A stretch of DNA of 64,000 nt from an uncultured beta proteobacterium. Its GTDB lineage: Bacteria > Pseudomonadota > Gammaproteobacteria > Burkholderiales > Burkholderiaceae_C. The notes beneath the pieces were generated by a model. The model saw nothing but the letters and a program-made list of their open reading frames with translations, had not been told where the DNA came from and searched no databases. Numbering within the stretch: the stretch's first letter is position 1; each line of letters opens with the position of its first letter. Of this stretch, positions 45,400-56,100 are shown in pieces. A program made the position numbers and the translations under genes. Location of the stretch: contig CAJAES010000046.1 in NCBI GenBank assembly GCA_903938815.1, positions 53,517-117,516 of the forward strand. Direction: 5' to 3'.

Positions 45400-46941
45400 A
45401 TGGCCGACCAACTCATCATCTTCGACACCACGCTGCGCGACGGCGAGCAGAGCCCCGGCGCCTCCATGACGCGCGACGAGAAGCTGCGCATCGCACGCCA
45501 GCTCGAGCGGCTGCGCGTGGACGTCATCGAAGCTGGTTTCGCGGCGTCGAGCAACGGCGATTTCGAGGCCGTGAAGGCCATCGCGGACAACATCCGGGAA
45601 TCGATCGTCTGCTCGCTCGCCCGTGCCAACGACCGCGACATCGCCCGGGCGGCGGAGGCGCTGAAGGGCGCTGCGCGAGCGCGCATCCACACCTTCATCG
45701 CGACCAGCGAACTCCACATGGAGAAGAAGCTGCGCATGACGCGTGACCAGGTCTTCGAGCAGGCGCGCCAGGCCGTGCGCTTCGCGCGCAACCTGTCAGC
45801 GGACATCGAGTTCTCGCCCGAGGACGGCTACCGCTCCGACCCCGATTTCCTGGCCCGCGTGATCGAGGCCGTCATCGCCGAGGGCGCCCGCACGATCAAC
45901 ATTCCCGACACCGTCGGCTACGCCGTGCCGGAACTCTTCGGCCAGTTCATCCACGACCTGCGCCAGCGCGTGCCCAACAGCGACAAGGCGGTCTGGTCGG
46001 TGCACTGCCACAACGACCTGGGCATGGCGGTGGCCAATTCGCTCGCCGGCGTGATGATCGGCGGCGCCCGTCAGGTGGAATGCACCATCAACGGCCTGGG
46101 CGAGCGGGCCGGCAACTGCAGCCTGGAAGAGGTGGTGATGGCCGTGAAGACGCGGCGCGACTACTTCAAGCTCGAGGTCGGCATCGACACCAGCCAGATC
46201 GTGCCCGCGTCGCGTATGGTCAGCCAGACCACCGGCTTCGTCGTGCAGCCCAACAAGGCCGTGGTCGGCGCCAACGCATTCGCGCATGCCAGCGGCATCC
46301 ACCAGGACGGCGTGCTGAAGGCACGCGACACGTACGAGATCATGCGCGCCGAGGACGTCGGCTGGAGCGCCAACAAGATCGTGCTGGGCAAGCTCTCGGG
46401 CCGCAATGCCTTCAAGGCGCGCCTGATCGAGCTCGGCATCGCCTTCGAGTCCGAGGCCGAGGTCAACGCCGCCTTCGCCCGGTTCAAGGACCTGGCCGAC
46501 CGCAAGAGCGACATCTTCGACGAGGACATCCTTGCCCTGGTGGGCGACGAGAGCGTCACGGCAGAGCAGGAGCACTACCGGCTCCTGGCGCTGTCGCAGC
46601 GCTCCGAGACCGGCGAGCGGCCGCATGCGAAGGTGGCATTCGCCGCAGGCAACACCGAGTTTCACGCGGAAAGCGACGGTAACGGGCCCGTGGACGCCAG
46701 CTTGAAGGCCATCGAGTCACGCGTGCAATCTGGCGCGGAACTCATGCTCTATTCGGTGAATGCCATCACCAGCGGTTCGACAGAATCGCAGGGAGAGGTG
46801 ACGGTGCGTCTGCAGCACGGCGGTCGGGTGGTCAATGGCGTCGGCGCCGACCCGGACATCGTGGTGGCTTCGGCCAAGGCGTACTTGTCGGCGTTGAACA
46901 AGCTGCACAGCAAGGCGGAACGCGTGGCCGCCCAGGGCTGA
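45400..46941 (+). CDS. leuA: 2-isopropylmalate synthase
   Basis: Commits 2-ketoisovalerate to leucine synthesis by condensation with acetyl-CoA. The 513-residue enzyme has the DRE-TIM motif [13 protein letters not shown], the metal ligands in [13 protein letters not shown], the signature [23 protein letters not shown] and a full C-terminal regulatory domain (leucine feedback), ending [23 protein letters not shown]. Start [14 protein letters not shown] has AGGAG seven to eight bases upstream. Expression is predicted to be attenuated by the leader described upstream. Confidence 0.97.
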   Translation: MADQLIIFDTTLRDGEQSPGASMTRDEKLRIARQLERLRVDVIEAGFAASSNGDFEAVKAIADNIRESIVCSLARANDRDIARAAEALKGAARARIHTFIATSELHMEKKLRMTRDQVFEQARQAVRFARNLSADIEFSPEDGYRSDPDFLARVIEAVIAEGARTINIPDTVGYAVPELFGQFIHDLRQRVPNSDKAVWSVHCHNDLGMAVANSLAGVMIGGARQVECTINGLGERAGNCSLEEVVMAVKTRRDYFKLEVGIDTSQIVPASRMVSQTTGFVVQPNKAVVGANAFAHASGIHQDGVLKARDTYEIMRAEDVGWSANKIVLGKLSGRNAFKARLIELGIAFESEAEVNAAFARFKDLADRKSDIFDEDILALVGDESVTAEQEHYRLLALSQRSETGERPHAKVAFAAGNTEFHAESDGNGPVDASLKAIESRVQSGAELMLYSVNAITSGSTESQGEVTVRLQHGGRVVNGVGADPDIVVASAKAYLSALNKLHSKAERVAAQG

Positions 46942-46984
46942 TGCCGAACCCGCTGCCTCGACTTTAGGAAAGTGGCGCAAGTTC

Positions 46985-47014
46985 TTGATCTTGCGTCATT
47001 TTCTGACCTACACT
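46985..47014 (+). promoter_or_regulatory. Possible promoter of the D,D-endopeptidase gene
   Basis: TTGATC, 18 bases, TACACT, ending 17 bases before the ATG. A CGCAAG/CTTGCG inverted repeat overlaps the -35 region and could be a regulatory site or chance. Confidence 0.35.
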
Positions 47015-47031
47015 CTGGTCGCGAGGTGAAC

Positions 47032-48081
47032 ATGCGGAAATACGGGATGACCAAGGCAAGAACCGGGCTGGCGGTGCTGAGCTGTGCGCTGGCGCTGACG
47101 TTCGGTCTGGCAACCCCGGCGCCGGCTTCGGCCCAGGCCGCGAAGACCTCCAAAGCCGCGAAGACCACCAAGTCCACCAAGGCCGTGAAGTCGGTCAGCG
47201 TCAAGCCGATGCGCAAGACCCGCAAGGTCGCGGTACGGCAGACGGTGGAGCCGGCGCGCCAGTCCTTCGGGCAGATCGCCGGCTTGCACGGCACCGACGA
47301 CCCCCTGAACCTGCGCTCCAGCGTTGCCCTGGTCATCGACCAGGAAACCAACGAGGTCCTGTTCAGCAAGAATTCCGAGGCCGTGCTGCCCATCGCTTCG
47401 ATCACCAAGCTGATGACGGCGATGGTGGTGCTGCAGGCGAAGCTGCCGCTGGACGAAGAACTCACCATCACGCAGGCCGACGTCGATACCGAGAAGGGCA
47501 GCGGCTCTCGTCTGGCCGTGGGCACGCGCCTGACGCGCGGCGAGATGCTGCACCTGGCGCTGATGTCGTCCGAGAATCGCGCCGCCAACGCGCTGGGCCG
47601 TCACTACCCGGGCGGGCTGTCGGAATTCGTGTCCGCGATGAACGGCAAGGCCAGCCTGCTGGGCATGCACGCCACCAAGTACGTCGAGCCCACGGGCCTG
47701 TCCAGCAGCAACCAGTCGAGCGCGCACGACCTGGCCATGCTGGTGAAGGCAGCGTCGGACGTGCCGCTGATCCGCGAGCTCTCCACCGCCCAGGAAGCAG
47801 CCGTGGCGGTCGGCCACCGGCAGCTGCAGTTCCGCAACACCAACGCACTGGTGCGCGACCCCAACTGGGAGATCGGTCTGCAGAAGACCGGCTACATCTC
47901 CGAAGCCGGTCGCTGCGTCGTCATGCAGGCCCAGATGGCCGGTCGCAACCTCATCATGGTGCTGCTCGACTCCGCCGGGCGCTACTCGCGCATCGGGGAC
48001 GCTGAGCGTCTGCGCAGCTTCCTGTCCAAGGGCCCGCTGGCCACCATCCAGACCCTCGGGTCGGTGATTCAGCCCCGGTAG
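47032..48081 (+). CDS. pbpG: D-alanyl-D-alanine endopeptidase (PBP7 type, S11)
   Basis: A 349-residue periplasmic low-molecular-weight penicillin-binding protein that cuts peptidoglycan cross-links. A signal peptide (to about residue 35, APASAQA) is followed by a Lys/Thr/Ala-rich linker (about 36-70). The S11 active-site motifs are SITK (Ser123, Lys126), SEN (180-182) and KTG (285-287). There is no C-terminal amphipathic membrane anchor as in PBP5, which favours the PBP7 class. Start ATG 47032 with GAGGTGA upstream. The 3' end overlaps the convergent IclR gene by 13 bases. Confidence 0.9.
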   Translation: MRKYGMTKARTGLAVLSCALALTFGLATPAPASAQAAKTSKAAKTTKSTKAVKSVSVKPMRKTRKVAVRQTVEPARQSFGQIAGLHGTDDPLNLRSSVALVIDQETNEVLFSKNSEAVLPIASITKLMTAMVVLQAKLPLDEELTITQADVDTEKGSGSRLAVGTRLTRGEMLHLALMSSENRAANALGRHYPGGLSEFVSAMNGKASLLGMHATKYVEPTGLSSSNQSSAHDLAMLVKAASDVPLIRELSTAQEAAVAVGHRQLQFRNTNALVRDPNWEIGLQKTGYISEAGRCVVMQAQMAGRNLIMVLLDSAGRYSRIGDAERLRSFLSKGPLATIQTLGSVIQPR

Positions 48082-48836
48082 CCCAGCACGGCCGAGATCT
48101 CGGCCGCTGTCGCCTTCAGCTTCTCGACCCACGACTCCTCCAGCCGGTCCGCCGGCGCGGAGATCGACAGGCCCGCGATCAGGCGGCCCTGGTCGTCGTG
48201 GATGGCGGCCGCCATGCAGCGAACGCCCGGTTCCAGTTCCTCGTCGTCGCGCGCCACGCCGCGGGCCCTCACCGTGGCGAGTTCGCGCTCGAGCCGGGGC
48301 AGCTCGGTGATGCTGGTTCGCGTGTGGCCCGCGAGGCCCGTGCGCGTGGCGTAGGCGCGCACACGCGCCGGGTCGTCCGCCGCCAGGAACAGCTTGCCCA
48401 CCGAAGTCAGGTGCAGCGGTGCGCGGCCGCCGATGGCACGCACCACCTGCATGCCCGAGCGCTCGCTGAAGGCACGTTCCACGTAGACGATCTCGTCGCC
48501 CTGCCGCATCGACAGGTTGACGGGCTGGTGCGCCAGCTTGTGCAGCTCGCGCATGGGGCCGAGAGCCGCCTCGCGCACGTCCAGCCGGCCCTTGACCAGA
48601 TTGCCCAGCTCGAGCAGCCGCATGCCCAGGCGGTAGGTGCCTGCCTGCGGACGGTCGACATAGCGGCCGATGGTCAGGTCGTTGAGGATGCGGTGGGCGG
48701 TGGAGGGGTGCAGCCCCGTCTGCTCGCTGATGATCTTCAGCGAGACCGGATCCTGGTGCGCTGCCAGCGTGTCCAGCAGCGCGAAGGCCCGTTCCAGCAC
48801 CTGGATGGTCGGGGACTGATCTTCGGGGGCTTTCAT
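48069..48836 (-). CDS. IclR-family transcriptional regulator
   Basis: A 255-residue repressor/activator. The winged HTH (about 8-70, LLDTLAAHQDPVSLKIISEQTGLHPSTAHRILNDL) precedes the IclR effector domain (about 85-250; VYVERAFSERSGMQVVRAIGGRAPLHLTSVGKLFLA ... RGVARDDEELEPGVRCMAAAIHDDQGRLIAGLSISAP). The target is unknown. It lies downstream of hpnE on the same strand (67 bases) and is probably an independent unit. Confidence 0.92.
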   Translation of the reverse strand: MKAPEDQSPTIQVLERAFALLDTLAAHQDPVSLKIISEQTGLHPSTAHRILNDLTIGRYVDRPQAGTYRLGMRLLELGNLVKGRLDVREAALGPMRELHKLAHQPVNLSMRQGDEIVYVERAFSERSGMQVVRAIGGRAPLHLTSVGKLFLAADDPARVRAYATRTGLAGHTRTSITELPRLERELATVRARGVARDDEELEPGVRCMAAAIHDDQGRLIAGLSISAPADRLEESWVEKLKATAAEISAVLGYRG

Positions 48837-48903
48837 TCGAGCGGCTTTCGACTGTTTGTCCGCGATTTTGCATCGCGAAAGACATCACAGCATAGCGGCA
48901 TCC

Positions 48904-50214
48904 TCAAGCCGGCGCGCCCAGCAGCGCCAGCGCGGCGCTCCGGCCGGCCCGCACCGCGCCTTCGAGCGTGGCGGGGTAGGGGCCTTCGACGTGGTCTCCG
49001 GCGGCCCACAGGCCCGGGGCGATGGCAGCAGGCGGGCGGTCCAGCCCCGGGGTGCAGCGGAAAGTGGCGCGCTTTTCCGTGATGACCTGCAGCAGGCGTG
49101 GCGCTGTCGGCCAGGTGCCGGCCGGGAACGCGGACTGCGCCTGCGCCAGCGTGGCCTGCGCCGTGGCGTCGCGCCCACGCGCCACCCAGGGCGCGGCGCC
49201 GCTGATCACGAAGGCGAATCGCCCTGGCGTTCCACCGAGCGCGCCATGGTCGAAGACGAACTGGGCCGGTGCGGTGGCGTCGTCGGCGTGCAGGGCCATC
49301 ATCGGCGCCGGCAGCCGTGCGCCGTCGGCCTGCAAATAGACGGTGACGATGGGCTCGTAGGCGAACGCCGCTGCCCGTGCCGACCAGGCCGGCGCCACGC
49401 CAGCGGCCAGACGCGCCGCCTCGGCCGCGCTGCAGGCCAGCACCACGGCGTCGAAGGCCTCGCCGTCGACGGACCATCCACCGGCGCGCTGCTCCAGCGC
49501 GCCGACGCGGCGCGCCAGATGCAGCGTGGCGCCAGCCGCCTGAAGCCAGCGCGCCGCCGGCTGCGGCAGCAGGGTGTCCAGCGTGGTGCGGGGCAGCAGC
49601 AGGTCGGCGGCGCCGGGCCCGCTGAACAGGGCGTCGCGCAGCACCCGCAGCAGCACCTGCGCGCTCGCATCGCTCGCGGGCGTGTTCAGCGCGGCAATGC
49701 ACAGGGGGTCGATGAGGTCGGCTCGCACCCGCGCCGGCAGGCCCGCGCAGAGCCCCGCCACCGTGAGGGCCGGGTCGCAGCGGAACCCTTGCAGCGCCCA
49801 GCCTGCGGCTGCGGTCAGCAGCGCCAGGCGCTCGCCCCAGGCCCAGTCGCTGCAGCCCAGCACGCCGCGCACGAAGGACGGTATCGCCGGCCCGGCCGGC
49901 AGGCGCAGCCCGTGCCCCTGCGGGTAGCGCAGCGTGAGCGGCAGCCGCATCAGCAGCACGTCGGGGTCGGCGCCGACGCGGCGCATCAGCGCCAGCGTCG
50001 CGGCGTAGGCGCCGATCAGGATGTGCTGGCCGTTGTCGAAGCTCTGGCCGTCGGTGTCGACGCGCCTGGCGCGGCCGCCGAGCTGCGGCGCCATCTCGAA
50101 GAGCGATACCTGCCGCCCGGCTTCGGCCAGGGTGACGGCGGCGGACAGCCCCGCCCAGCCGCCGCCCACCACGGCGACGCGCGCGTTCACCTGTGCCGGC
50201 GTGTCAGCGGCCAC
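48904..50214 (-). CDS. hpnE: Hydroxysqualene dehydroxylase HpnE
   Basis: Flavoprotein that reduces hydroxysqualene to squalene in the three-enzyme HpnCDE route to hopanoid precursors. The 436-residue amine-oxidase-like protein has an FAD motif VAVVGGGWAGLSAAVTLAEAGRQVSLFE with GGRARR, and a C-terminal FAD block GLWAAGDHVEGPYPATLEGAVRAGRSAA. Start GTG 50214 overlaps hpnD by 11 bases. Confidence 0.93.
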   Translation of the reverse strand: MAADTPAQVNARVAVVGGGWAGLSAAVTLAEAGRQVSLFEMAPQLGGRARRVDTDGQSFDNGQHILIGAYAATLALMRRVGADPDVLLMRLPLTLRYPQGHGLRLPAGPAIPSFVRGVLGCSDWAWGERLALLTAAAGWALQGFRCDPALTVAGLCAGLPARVRADLIDPLCIAALNTPASDASAQVLLRVLRDALFSGPGAADLLLPRTTLDTLLPQPAARWLQAAGATLHLARRVGALEQRAGGWSVDGEAFDAVVLACSAAEAARLAAGVAPAWSARAAAFAYEPIVTVYLQADGARLPAPMMALHADDATAPAQFVFDHGALGGTPGRFAFVISGAAPWVARGRDATAQATLAQAQSAFPAGTWPTAPRLLQVITEKRATFRCTPGLDRPPAAIAPGLWAAGDHVEGPYPATLEGAVRAGRSAALALLGAPA

Positions 50215-51052
50215 GCCAGTGCGTGCGCGTGGCGATCCAGAGCTTGCGCAGCGGCGTCAGCGAGGTGCGCTGGTGCAGCACCTGGAAGCCCTGGCGCTCG
50301 ATCTCGCGCAGCAGGGTGCGGTAGATGTTGGCCATCATCAGGCCCGGCTTCTGCGCCTTCCGGTCGGCCTCGGGCAGCAGGGCGAAAGCCTCGTCGTACA
50401 GCACGTGGGCGCGCTCCGCCTGGAAGCGCATCAGCGCGTCGAACCGCTCGCTGTAGCCCCAGGGCGCCTGGCGCGCGAGGATCTCGCTGGCCTTGACCTC
50501 GAAGCGCTGCAGTTCGCTCACGGGCAGGTAGATGCGGCCGCGGCGCGCGTCGTCGCCCACGTCGCGGATGATGTTGGTGAGCTGCATCGCCAGGCCCAGG
50601 CGGTGCGCGTACTGCACGGTCTGCGCCTCGGTTCGGCCGAAGATGTTGGCCGCGACCTCGCCCACCACGCCCGCCACCAGGTGGCAATAGCGCTGCAGCG
50701 CCGGGAAGTCCAGGAAGCGGGTCTGCTCGAGGTCGACCTGGCAGCCGTCGATCACCGCGTTCAGATGGGCGGCTTCGATGGCGTAGTCCTTCGCGAGCGG
50801 CATCAGCGCCTGCATCACGGGGTGCGTCGGGTTGCCGGCGTAGGCCTTCTGCACCTCGTGCCGCCACCACTGCAGCTTGCTGGCCGCCACGCCGGGGTCG
50901 CGCATCTCGTCGACGACGTCGTCCACCTCGCGGCAGAACGCGTAGAAGGCCGTGATGGCGGCGCGCCGCGGCGGCGGCAGGAACCTGAACGCGTAGTAGA
51001 AGGACGATCCGCTCTTCGCGGCCTTGTCCTGCACGTACTGCTGCGGCGTCAT
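50204..51052 (-). CDS. hpnD: Presqualene diphosphate synthase HpnD
   Basis: Condenses two farnesyl diphosphates to presqualene diphosphate. The 282-residue trans-isoprenyl diphosphate synthase has the two Asp-rich motifs: FYAFCREVDDVVDE and LTNIIRDVGDDARRGRIYLP. Start MTPQQYVQDKAAKSG at 51052 overlaps the hpnC stop by ATGA. Confidence 0.94.
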   Translation of the reverse strand: MTPQQYVQDKAAKSGSSFYYAFRFLPPPRRAAITAFYAFCREVDDVVDEMRDPGVAASKLQWWRHEVQKAYAGNPTHPVMQALMPLAKDYAIEAAHLNAVIDGCQVDLEQTRFLDFPALQRYCHLVAGVVGEVAANIFGRTEAQTVQYAHRLGLAMQLTNIIRDVGDDARRGRIYLPVSELQRFEVKASEILARQAPWGYSERFDALMRFQAERAHVLYDEAFALLPEADRKAQKPGLMMANIYRTLLREIERQGFQVLHQRTSLTPLRKLWIATRTHWRGR

Positions 51053-51924
51053 GCGCGCATCCAGAGCGCGCGCCACACGATGAGGGGCAGGTCCAGGGCG
51101 CCCAGCTTGGGGCGGCGGGTCAGAACGGCATGATCCATCTCTTCGATTTTCTCCAGAATCCGCAGGCCCCCCTGCACCACCAGCCGCAATTCCCAGCCGG
51201 TGCGTCCCGGCAGGCGCAGCGGCAGAGGCGCGCCGGACAGCATCAGCGATCGCGCCCAGGCCACGAGGTCGCGCAGCAGCGCCCGGGTTGCCGGCGTGTC
51301 CAGGCGGGGCAGGGCGGGGTCGAGCCCATGCAACCCGGCGTCCTGCGCGGGGACGTAGTGGCGCCCGCGCGGCAGGTCGACGCTCAGGTCCTGCCAGAAG
51401 TTGATGAGCTGCAGCGCGCTGCAGATCGCGTCGGATTCGCGCAGCGACACCGCATCGCTCACGCCGTACAGGTGCAGAAGCAGGCGCCCGATGGGGTTGG
51501 CCGAGCGGCGGCAGTAGTCCAGCAGCGCCGTCCGGTCGGGGTAGACCGGGTTCAGCGAGTCCTGGCGGAAGGCGTCCAGCAGGTCGGCCAGTGGCTGCTG
51601 GGGCAGGGCGTGCCGCTGGCGCACGCGCTCAAGGGGGCCGAAGACGGCGGGCCATCGGTTGCCCGGCGCCCTGCCGTCATAGAGCGCGGCCAGGTCGCTG
51701 CGGTAGGCGGCAAGGCTCGCCAGGCGCTCGGCGGCGGGTGCGTCGCCCTCGTCGGCGATGTCGTCCGCGGTGCGGGCGAAGTGATAGATGGCCACGATGG
51801 CAGGCCGCAACGCCGGCGGGCAGAGCACCGAAGCGACCGGAAAGTTCTCGTAGTGATCGACGCCATTCACGGCCGCGATTCTCGCCGCACGCTGCCCCCT
51901 GTTCGACAGATTGACAGCGGTCAT
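51049..51924 (-). CDS. hpnC: Squalene synthase-like HpnC (hydroxysqualene synthase)
   Basis: Converts presqualene diphosphate to hydroxysqualene. The 291-residue protein has HYENFPVASVLCPPALRPAIVAIYHFARTADDIADEGDAP and the second motif LINFWQDLSVDLPRGRHYVP. The order hpnC-hpnD-hpnE with ATGA and 11-base overlaps indicates one operon. Start ATG 51924; TTG 51933 is an alternative. The first codons contain the -35 box of the divergent RND operon. No squalene-hopene cyclase gene lies in this window. Confidence 0.93.
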   Translation of the reverse strand: MTAVNLSNRGQRAARIAAVNGVDHYENFPVASVLCPPALRPAIVAIYHFARTADDIADEGDAPAAERLASLAAYRSDLAALYDGRAPGNRWPAVFGPLERVRQRHALPQQPLADLLDAFRQDSLNPVYPDRTALLDYCRRSANPIGRLLLHLYGVSDAVSLRESDAICSALQLINFWQDLSVDLPRGRHYVPAQDAGLHGLDPALPRLDTPATRALLRDLVAWARSLMLSGAPLPLRLPGRTGWELRLVVQGGLRILEKIEEMDHAVLTRRPKLGALDLPLIVWRALWMRA

Positions 51925-51939
51925 GGCGCTCAATACATT
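51911..51939 (+). promoter_or_regulatory. Promoter of the RND efflux operon
   Basis: TTGACA, 17 bases, TACATT, a strong sigma-70-type match, about 33 bases upstream of the adaptor ATG. The -35 box lies within codons 3-5 of divergent hpnC. Confidence 0.75.
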
Positions 51940-51953
51940 ACTGACCGGTCAGT
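51940..51953. promoter_or_regulatory. Palindromic operator, probably for a TetR-type repressor
   Basis: ACTGACCGGTCAGT is a perfect 14-bp palindrome starting right after the -10 box of the RND promoter, over the expected transcription start. Such sites are typical of TetR/AcrR repressors of RND pumps. No TetR gene is present in the window, so the regulator would be encoded elsewhere. Confidence 0.65.
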
Positions 51954-51972
51954 CAGTAGTGAGTCCAGCCCG

Positions 51973-53130
51973 ATGTCCAGCCCGCGCCCCGCCCTCCTTG
52001 TCCTGCTGGCAGCCTTGTGCCTTGCGGCCTGTTCCAAGCCTGCCCCGGCCCCGGAACCGGTGCGCGCCGTCCGCACCCTGAAGGTGGCCACCGGCACCGT
52101 TGCCGCCAGCCACGAATACGCGGCCGATATCCGGGCGCGGACCGAATCCCGGCTCGGCTTCCGTGTCGGCGGCAAGCTGGTGCGGCGCAGCGCCGAGGTC
52201 GGGCAGGTCGTGCAGGCCGGGCAGGTGCTGGCCGAGCTCGACCCGCAGGATCTTCGCCTGGCCCAGGAGGCCGCCCGCGCCGGCATGATGGCCGCCGAAG
52301 TGAATGCCGTCCAGGCCCGCGCCGACCTCGCGCGCTTCAAGGATCTGCACGCCCAGGGCTTCATCAGCGCCGCCGAACTGCAGCGCCGGGATTCCACCGC
52401 CAAGGCCGCCGAGGCGCAGCTGGCCCAGGCCAGGGCGCAGACCGACTCCCAGACCAACCAGGCCGGCTACAGCCGCCTGCTCGCGCCCGCGGCGGGCGTG
52501 GTGATCGCGGTGGACGCCGAGCCGGGTGCCGTGCTGGCGTCCGGCGCCGCCGTCGTGCGTCTGGCCCATGCGGGCCCGCGCGACGTGGTGTTCTCCGTGC
52601 CCGAAGACGCCGCCGACGCCGTGCGGGCGCTGCGCGGCAAGCCCGGCGCGCTGACCGTTCGCGTCTGGGGCCGGCCGGAGCCGATGAAGGCCAGCGTGCG
52701 CGAGATCGCCGCCGCCGCCGACCCGATGACTCGCACCTTCCAGGTCAAGGCCGACCTCGGCGAGGCCCGCGTCGACCTCGGGCAGACGGCCGCCGTCACG
52801 GTGCCGCTGCCGGAGCAGGGCGGCCTGATTCGGCTGCCCTTGTCGGCCCTCCTGCAGCAGCAGGGCCGCACCATCGTCTGGGTGCTGGACCCGGGCACGA
52901 TGACGGTGAAGGCGCAGCCCGTGCAGGTGGCCGGAGCCGACGCCAACGCCGCGCTGATCGCTGGCGGCCTGGCGCCCGGCGCCGAAGTCGTGACCGCTGG
53001 CGTGCACGTGCTCACCGAGGGCCTGAAGGTGACCCGCTACGCGCCCACGGTGGCCGCAAGCGCAGCCGCAACCGCAAGCGCGACAGCAACAGCAACAGCA
53101 ACAGCAACCGCATCGGCGCCCGCGAAATGA
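51973..53130 (+). CDS. RND efflux periplasmic adaptor (lipoprotein)
   Basis: A 385-residue membrane-fusion protein linking an RND pump to an outer-membrane channel. The signal peptide ends in a lipobox (LCLAAC). The biotinyl-lipoyl/hairpin region (about 55-170; RLGFRVGGKLVRRSAEVGQVVQAGQVLAELDPQD ... ARFKDLHAQGFISAAELQRRD) and the beta-barrel domain follow. The C-terminus is an Ala/Thr tail whose DNA contains four CAGCAA units (53084-53107), so its length may vary by slippage in steps of two residues. It overlaps the permease by ATGA. No outer-membrane factor gene is adjacent. Confidence 0.92.
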   Translation: MSSPRPALLVLLAALCLAACSKPAPAPEPVRAVRTLKVATGTVAASHEYAADIRARTESRLGFRVGGKLVRRSAEVGQVVQAGQVLAELDPQDLRLAQEAARAGMMAAEVNAVQARADLARFKDLHAQGFISAAELQRRDSTAKAAEAQLAQARAQTDSQTNQAGYSRLLAPAAGVVIAVDAEPGAVLASGAAVVRLAHAGPRDVVFSVPEDAADAVRALRGKPGALTVRVWGRPEPMKASVREIAAAADPMTRTFQVKADLGEARVDLGQTAAVTVPLPEQGGLIRLPLSALLQQQGRTIVWVLDPGTMTVKAQPVQVAGADANAALIAGGLAPGAEVVTAGVHVLTEGLKVTRYAPTVAASAAATASATATATATATASAPAK

Positions 53131-56100
53131 GCGCGTCCCGCTTCAACATCTCGCGCTGGGCGCTGGAGCACCCGGCACTCACCCGCTACCTGCTGGTGGT
53201 GCTGCTGGCGCTGGGCACCGCCGCGTACTTCCAGCTCGGGCAGGACGAAGACCCGCCGTTCACCTTCCGCGCCATGGTCGTGCAGGCCTACTGGCCAGGC
53301 GCCAGCGCGCAGCAGATGGCCGAGCAGGTGACGGACAAGATCGAGAAGTCGCTGCAGGAAGTGCCGTACTCGGACGTCATCCGCAGCTACACCAAGCCCG
53401 GTGAGTCGCTCACCATCCTGCAGCTCAAGGATTCCTCGCCCGCGAAGGACGTCACCGCCACCTGGTACCAGGTGCGCAAGAAGGTTGGCGACATGCGCTC
53501 GACCCTGCCGCAGGGCGTGATCGGCCCGGTGTTCAACGACGACTTCGGCGATGTCTACGGTTCCATCATCGCGCTGTCGGCCGACGGCTTCAGCCGCGAG
53601 GAGCTGCGTGTCTTCGCCGACCGCGTGCGCCAGCAGCTGCTGAAGGTGCCCGACGTGGGCAAGGTCGAGACCTTCGGCGCGCAGGCCGAGAAGGTCTTCG
53701 TGGAGATCTCGCAGAAGCGCCTGGCGCAGCTGGGGCTCGATTTCAACCAGGTCATCGGCCAGATCGGCGCGCAGAACGCGGTGGAAGGCGCTGGCGTGAT
53801 GAACGCCGGGCTCGAGAACCTGCAGATCCGGGTGGCCGGGCAGTTCAACTCAGTGGACGAACTCGGGCGTCTGCCCATCCGCGCCACGAACCCGTCCACC
53901 GGGCAGGCCAGCACGCTGCGCCTGTCCGACATCGCCGACATCCGCCGCGCCTATGCCGACCCGCCGGGCGTGCTGGTGCGCCACCAGGGCAAGGAAGTCA
54001 TCGCGCTGGGCATCTCCATGGCCAAGGGCGGCGACATCATCGCGCTCGGGCAGGCGCTGGACGCAGCCACGGCACGCATCCAGACCGAGCTGCCGCTGGG
54101 CATCACGCTCGAGCAGGTTCAGGACCAGCCGAAGGCGGTGTCGCGCTCGGTGGGCGAATTCGTCAAGGTGCTGATCGAGGCCATCGTCATCGTGCTGGCG
54201 GTCAGCTTCATCAGCCTCGGCTTGCACCAGCGGCCGCTGCGCATCGACCCCTGGCCCGGCCTGGTGGTGGGCATCACCATCCCGCTGGTGCTCGCGATCA
54301 CGTTCGTGACGATGTTCTACTGGGGCGTTGGCCTGCACAAGATCTCGCTCGGCAGCCTGATCATCGCCCTCGGCCTGCTGGTGGACGACGCCATCATCGC
54401 GGTGGAGATGATGGTGCGCAAGATGGAGGAGGGCTCCGACCGCATGACGGCCGCCACCTACGCGTACGACGTCACCGCGATGCCGATGCTGACCGGCACG
54501 CTGATCACGGCTGCGGGCTTCCTGCCCATCGGGCTGGCGAAATCCGTGACGGGCGAATACACGTTCGCGATCTTCGCGGTGACTTCCGCCGCGCTGGTGA
54601 TCTCGTGGGTGGTCTCGGTGTACTTCGTGCCCTACCTGGGCGCGCGCTTCCTGCGCACGCACACGCGGCCCGCGGGCGAGGCCCACGACCTCTTCGACAC
54701 CCCGTTCTACTCCCGCTTCCGCCGCGCCGTGGACTGGTGCGTCGCCCACCGCTGGATCACCATCGGTCTGACCGTGGCCACGTTCGCGCTCGGCATCGTC
54801 GGCATGGGGCGCGTGCAGCAGCAGTTCTTCCCCGATTCCAGCCGCCCCGAGATCCTGGTGGACCTGTGGCTGCCCGAGGGCTCCACCATCCAGCAGAGCG
54901 AGGAGATCGCGCGCCGCTTCGAACGCCGCCTCATGACCGAGCCGGGCCTGGAGAGCGTGACGATGTGGATCGGCAGCGGCGTGCCGCGCTTCTATCTGCC
55001 GCTGGACCAGATCTTCCCTCAGGGCAACGTCAGCCAGGCCATCCTGCTGCCGAAGTCGCTGCCCGAGCGCGAGGCGCTGCGCGTGCGACTGCCGGCCCTG
55101 CTGGCGCAGGAGTTCCCCGAGGTGCGAACCCGCGTGAAGCTGCTGCCCAACGGGCCGCCGGTGCCGTACCCCGTGCAGTTCCGGGTGTTCGGGCCCGATG
55201 CCGCCGAGGTGCGGGTGTGGGCCGAGCGCGCCAAGGACATCCTGCGCGCCAACCCGAGCATGCGCGGCGTCAACGACAACTGGAACGAGGCCATCAAGGT
55301 GCTGCGCCTGGACATCGACCAGGACAAGGCGCGCGCACTGGGTGTCAGCAGCCAGACGCTGGCGCAATCCTCGCGCGTCATCCTGTCGGGCACCAACATC
55401 GGCCAGTACCGCGAGGGCGACAAGCTCGTCGACATCGTGCTGCGCCAGCCGCTGGAGGAGCGCGACGCGATCTCCGACCTGGCCAACGGCTATGTGCCGA
55501 CCACGGGCGGGCGTTCCATTCCGGTGGTGCAGGTGGCCAAGGTCAGCTTCGGCTGGGAGCCGGGCGTCGTCTGGCGCGAGGGCCGCAGCTACGCCGTCAC
55601 GGTGCAGGGCGACATCGTCGAGGGCGCGCAGGGCCCCACGGTCAGCGGTCAGCTGGGCCCGAAGCTGCGCGAACTGCAGAGCCAGATGCCCGTGGGCTAC
55701 CGCATCGAGGAGGCCGGAGCGGCGGCGGAAAGCAGCAAGGGCCAGGGCTCCATCGCCGCTGGCGTGCCGCTGATGCTGTTCATCATCTTCACGCTGCTGA
55801 TGCTGCAGCTGCAGAGCTTCAGCCGCGCGATGCTGGTCTTCCTGACCGGGCCGCTGGGCATTGCCGGCGTGGCGGCGGCGCTGCTGCTGCTGAACCGGCC
55901 CTTCGGCTTCGTGGCCCTGCTGGGCGTGATCGCGCTCATGGGCATGATCATGCGCAACTCCGTGATCCTGATCGACCAGATCGAGCAGGACCGCGCGCGG
56001 GGCGTGCCGGCCTGGGACGCCGTGGTGGAGTCGGCGGTGCGCCGCTTCCGACCGATCGTGCTCACGGCGGCGGCCGCGGTGCTGGCGATGGTGCCCCTGT

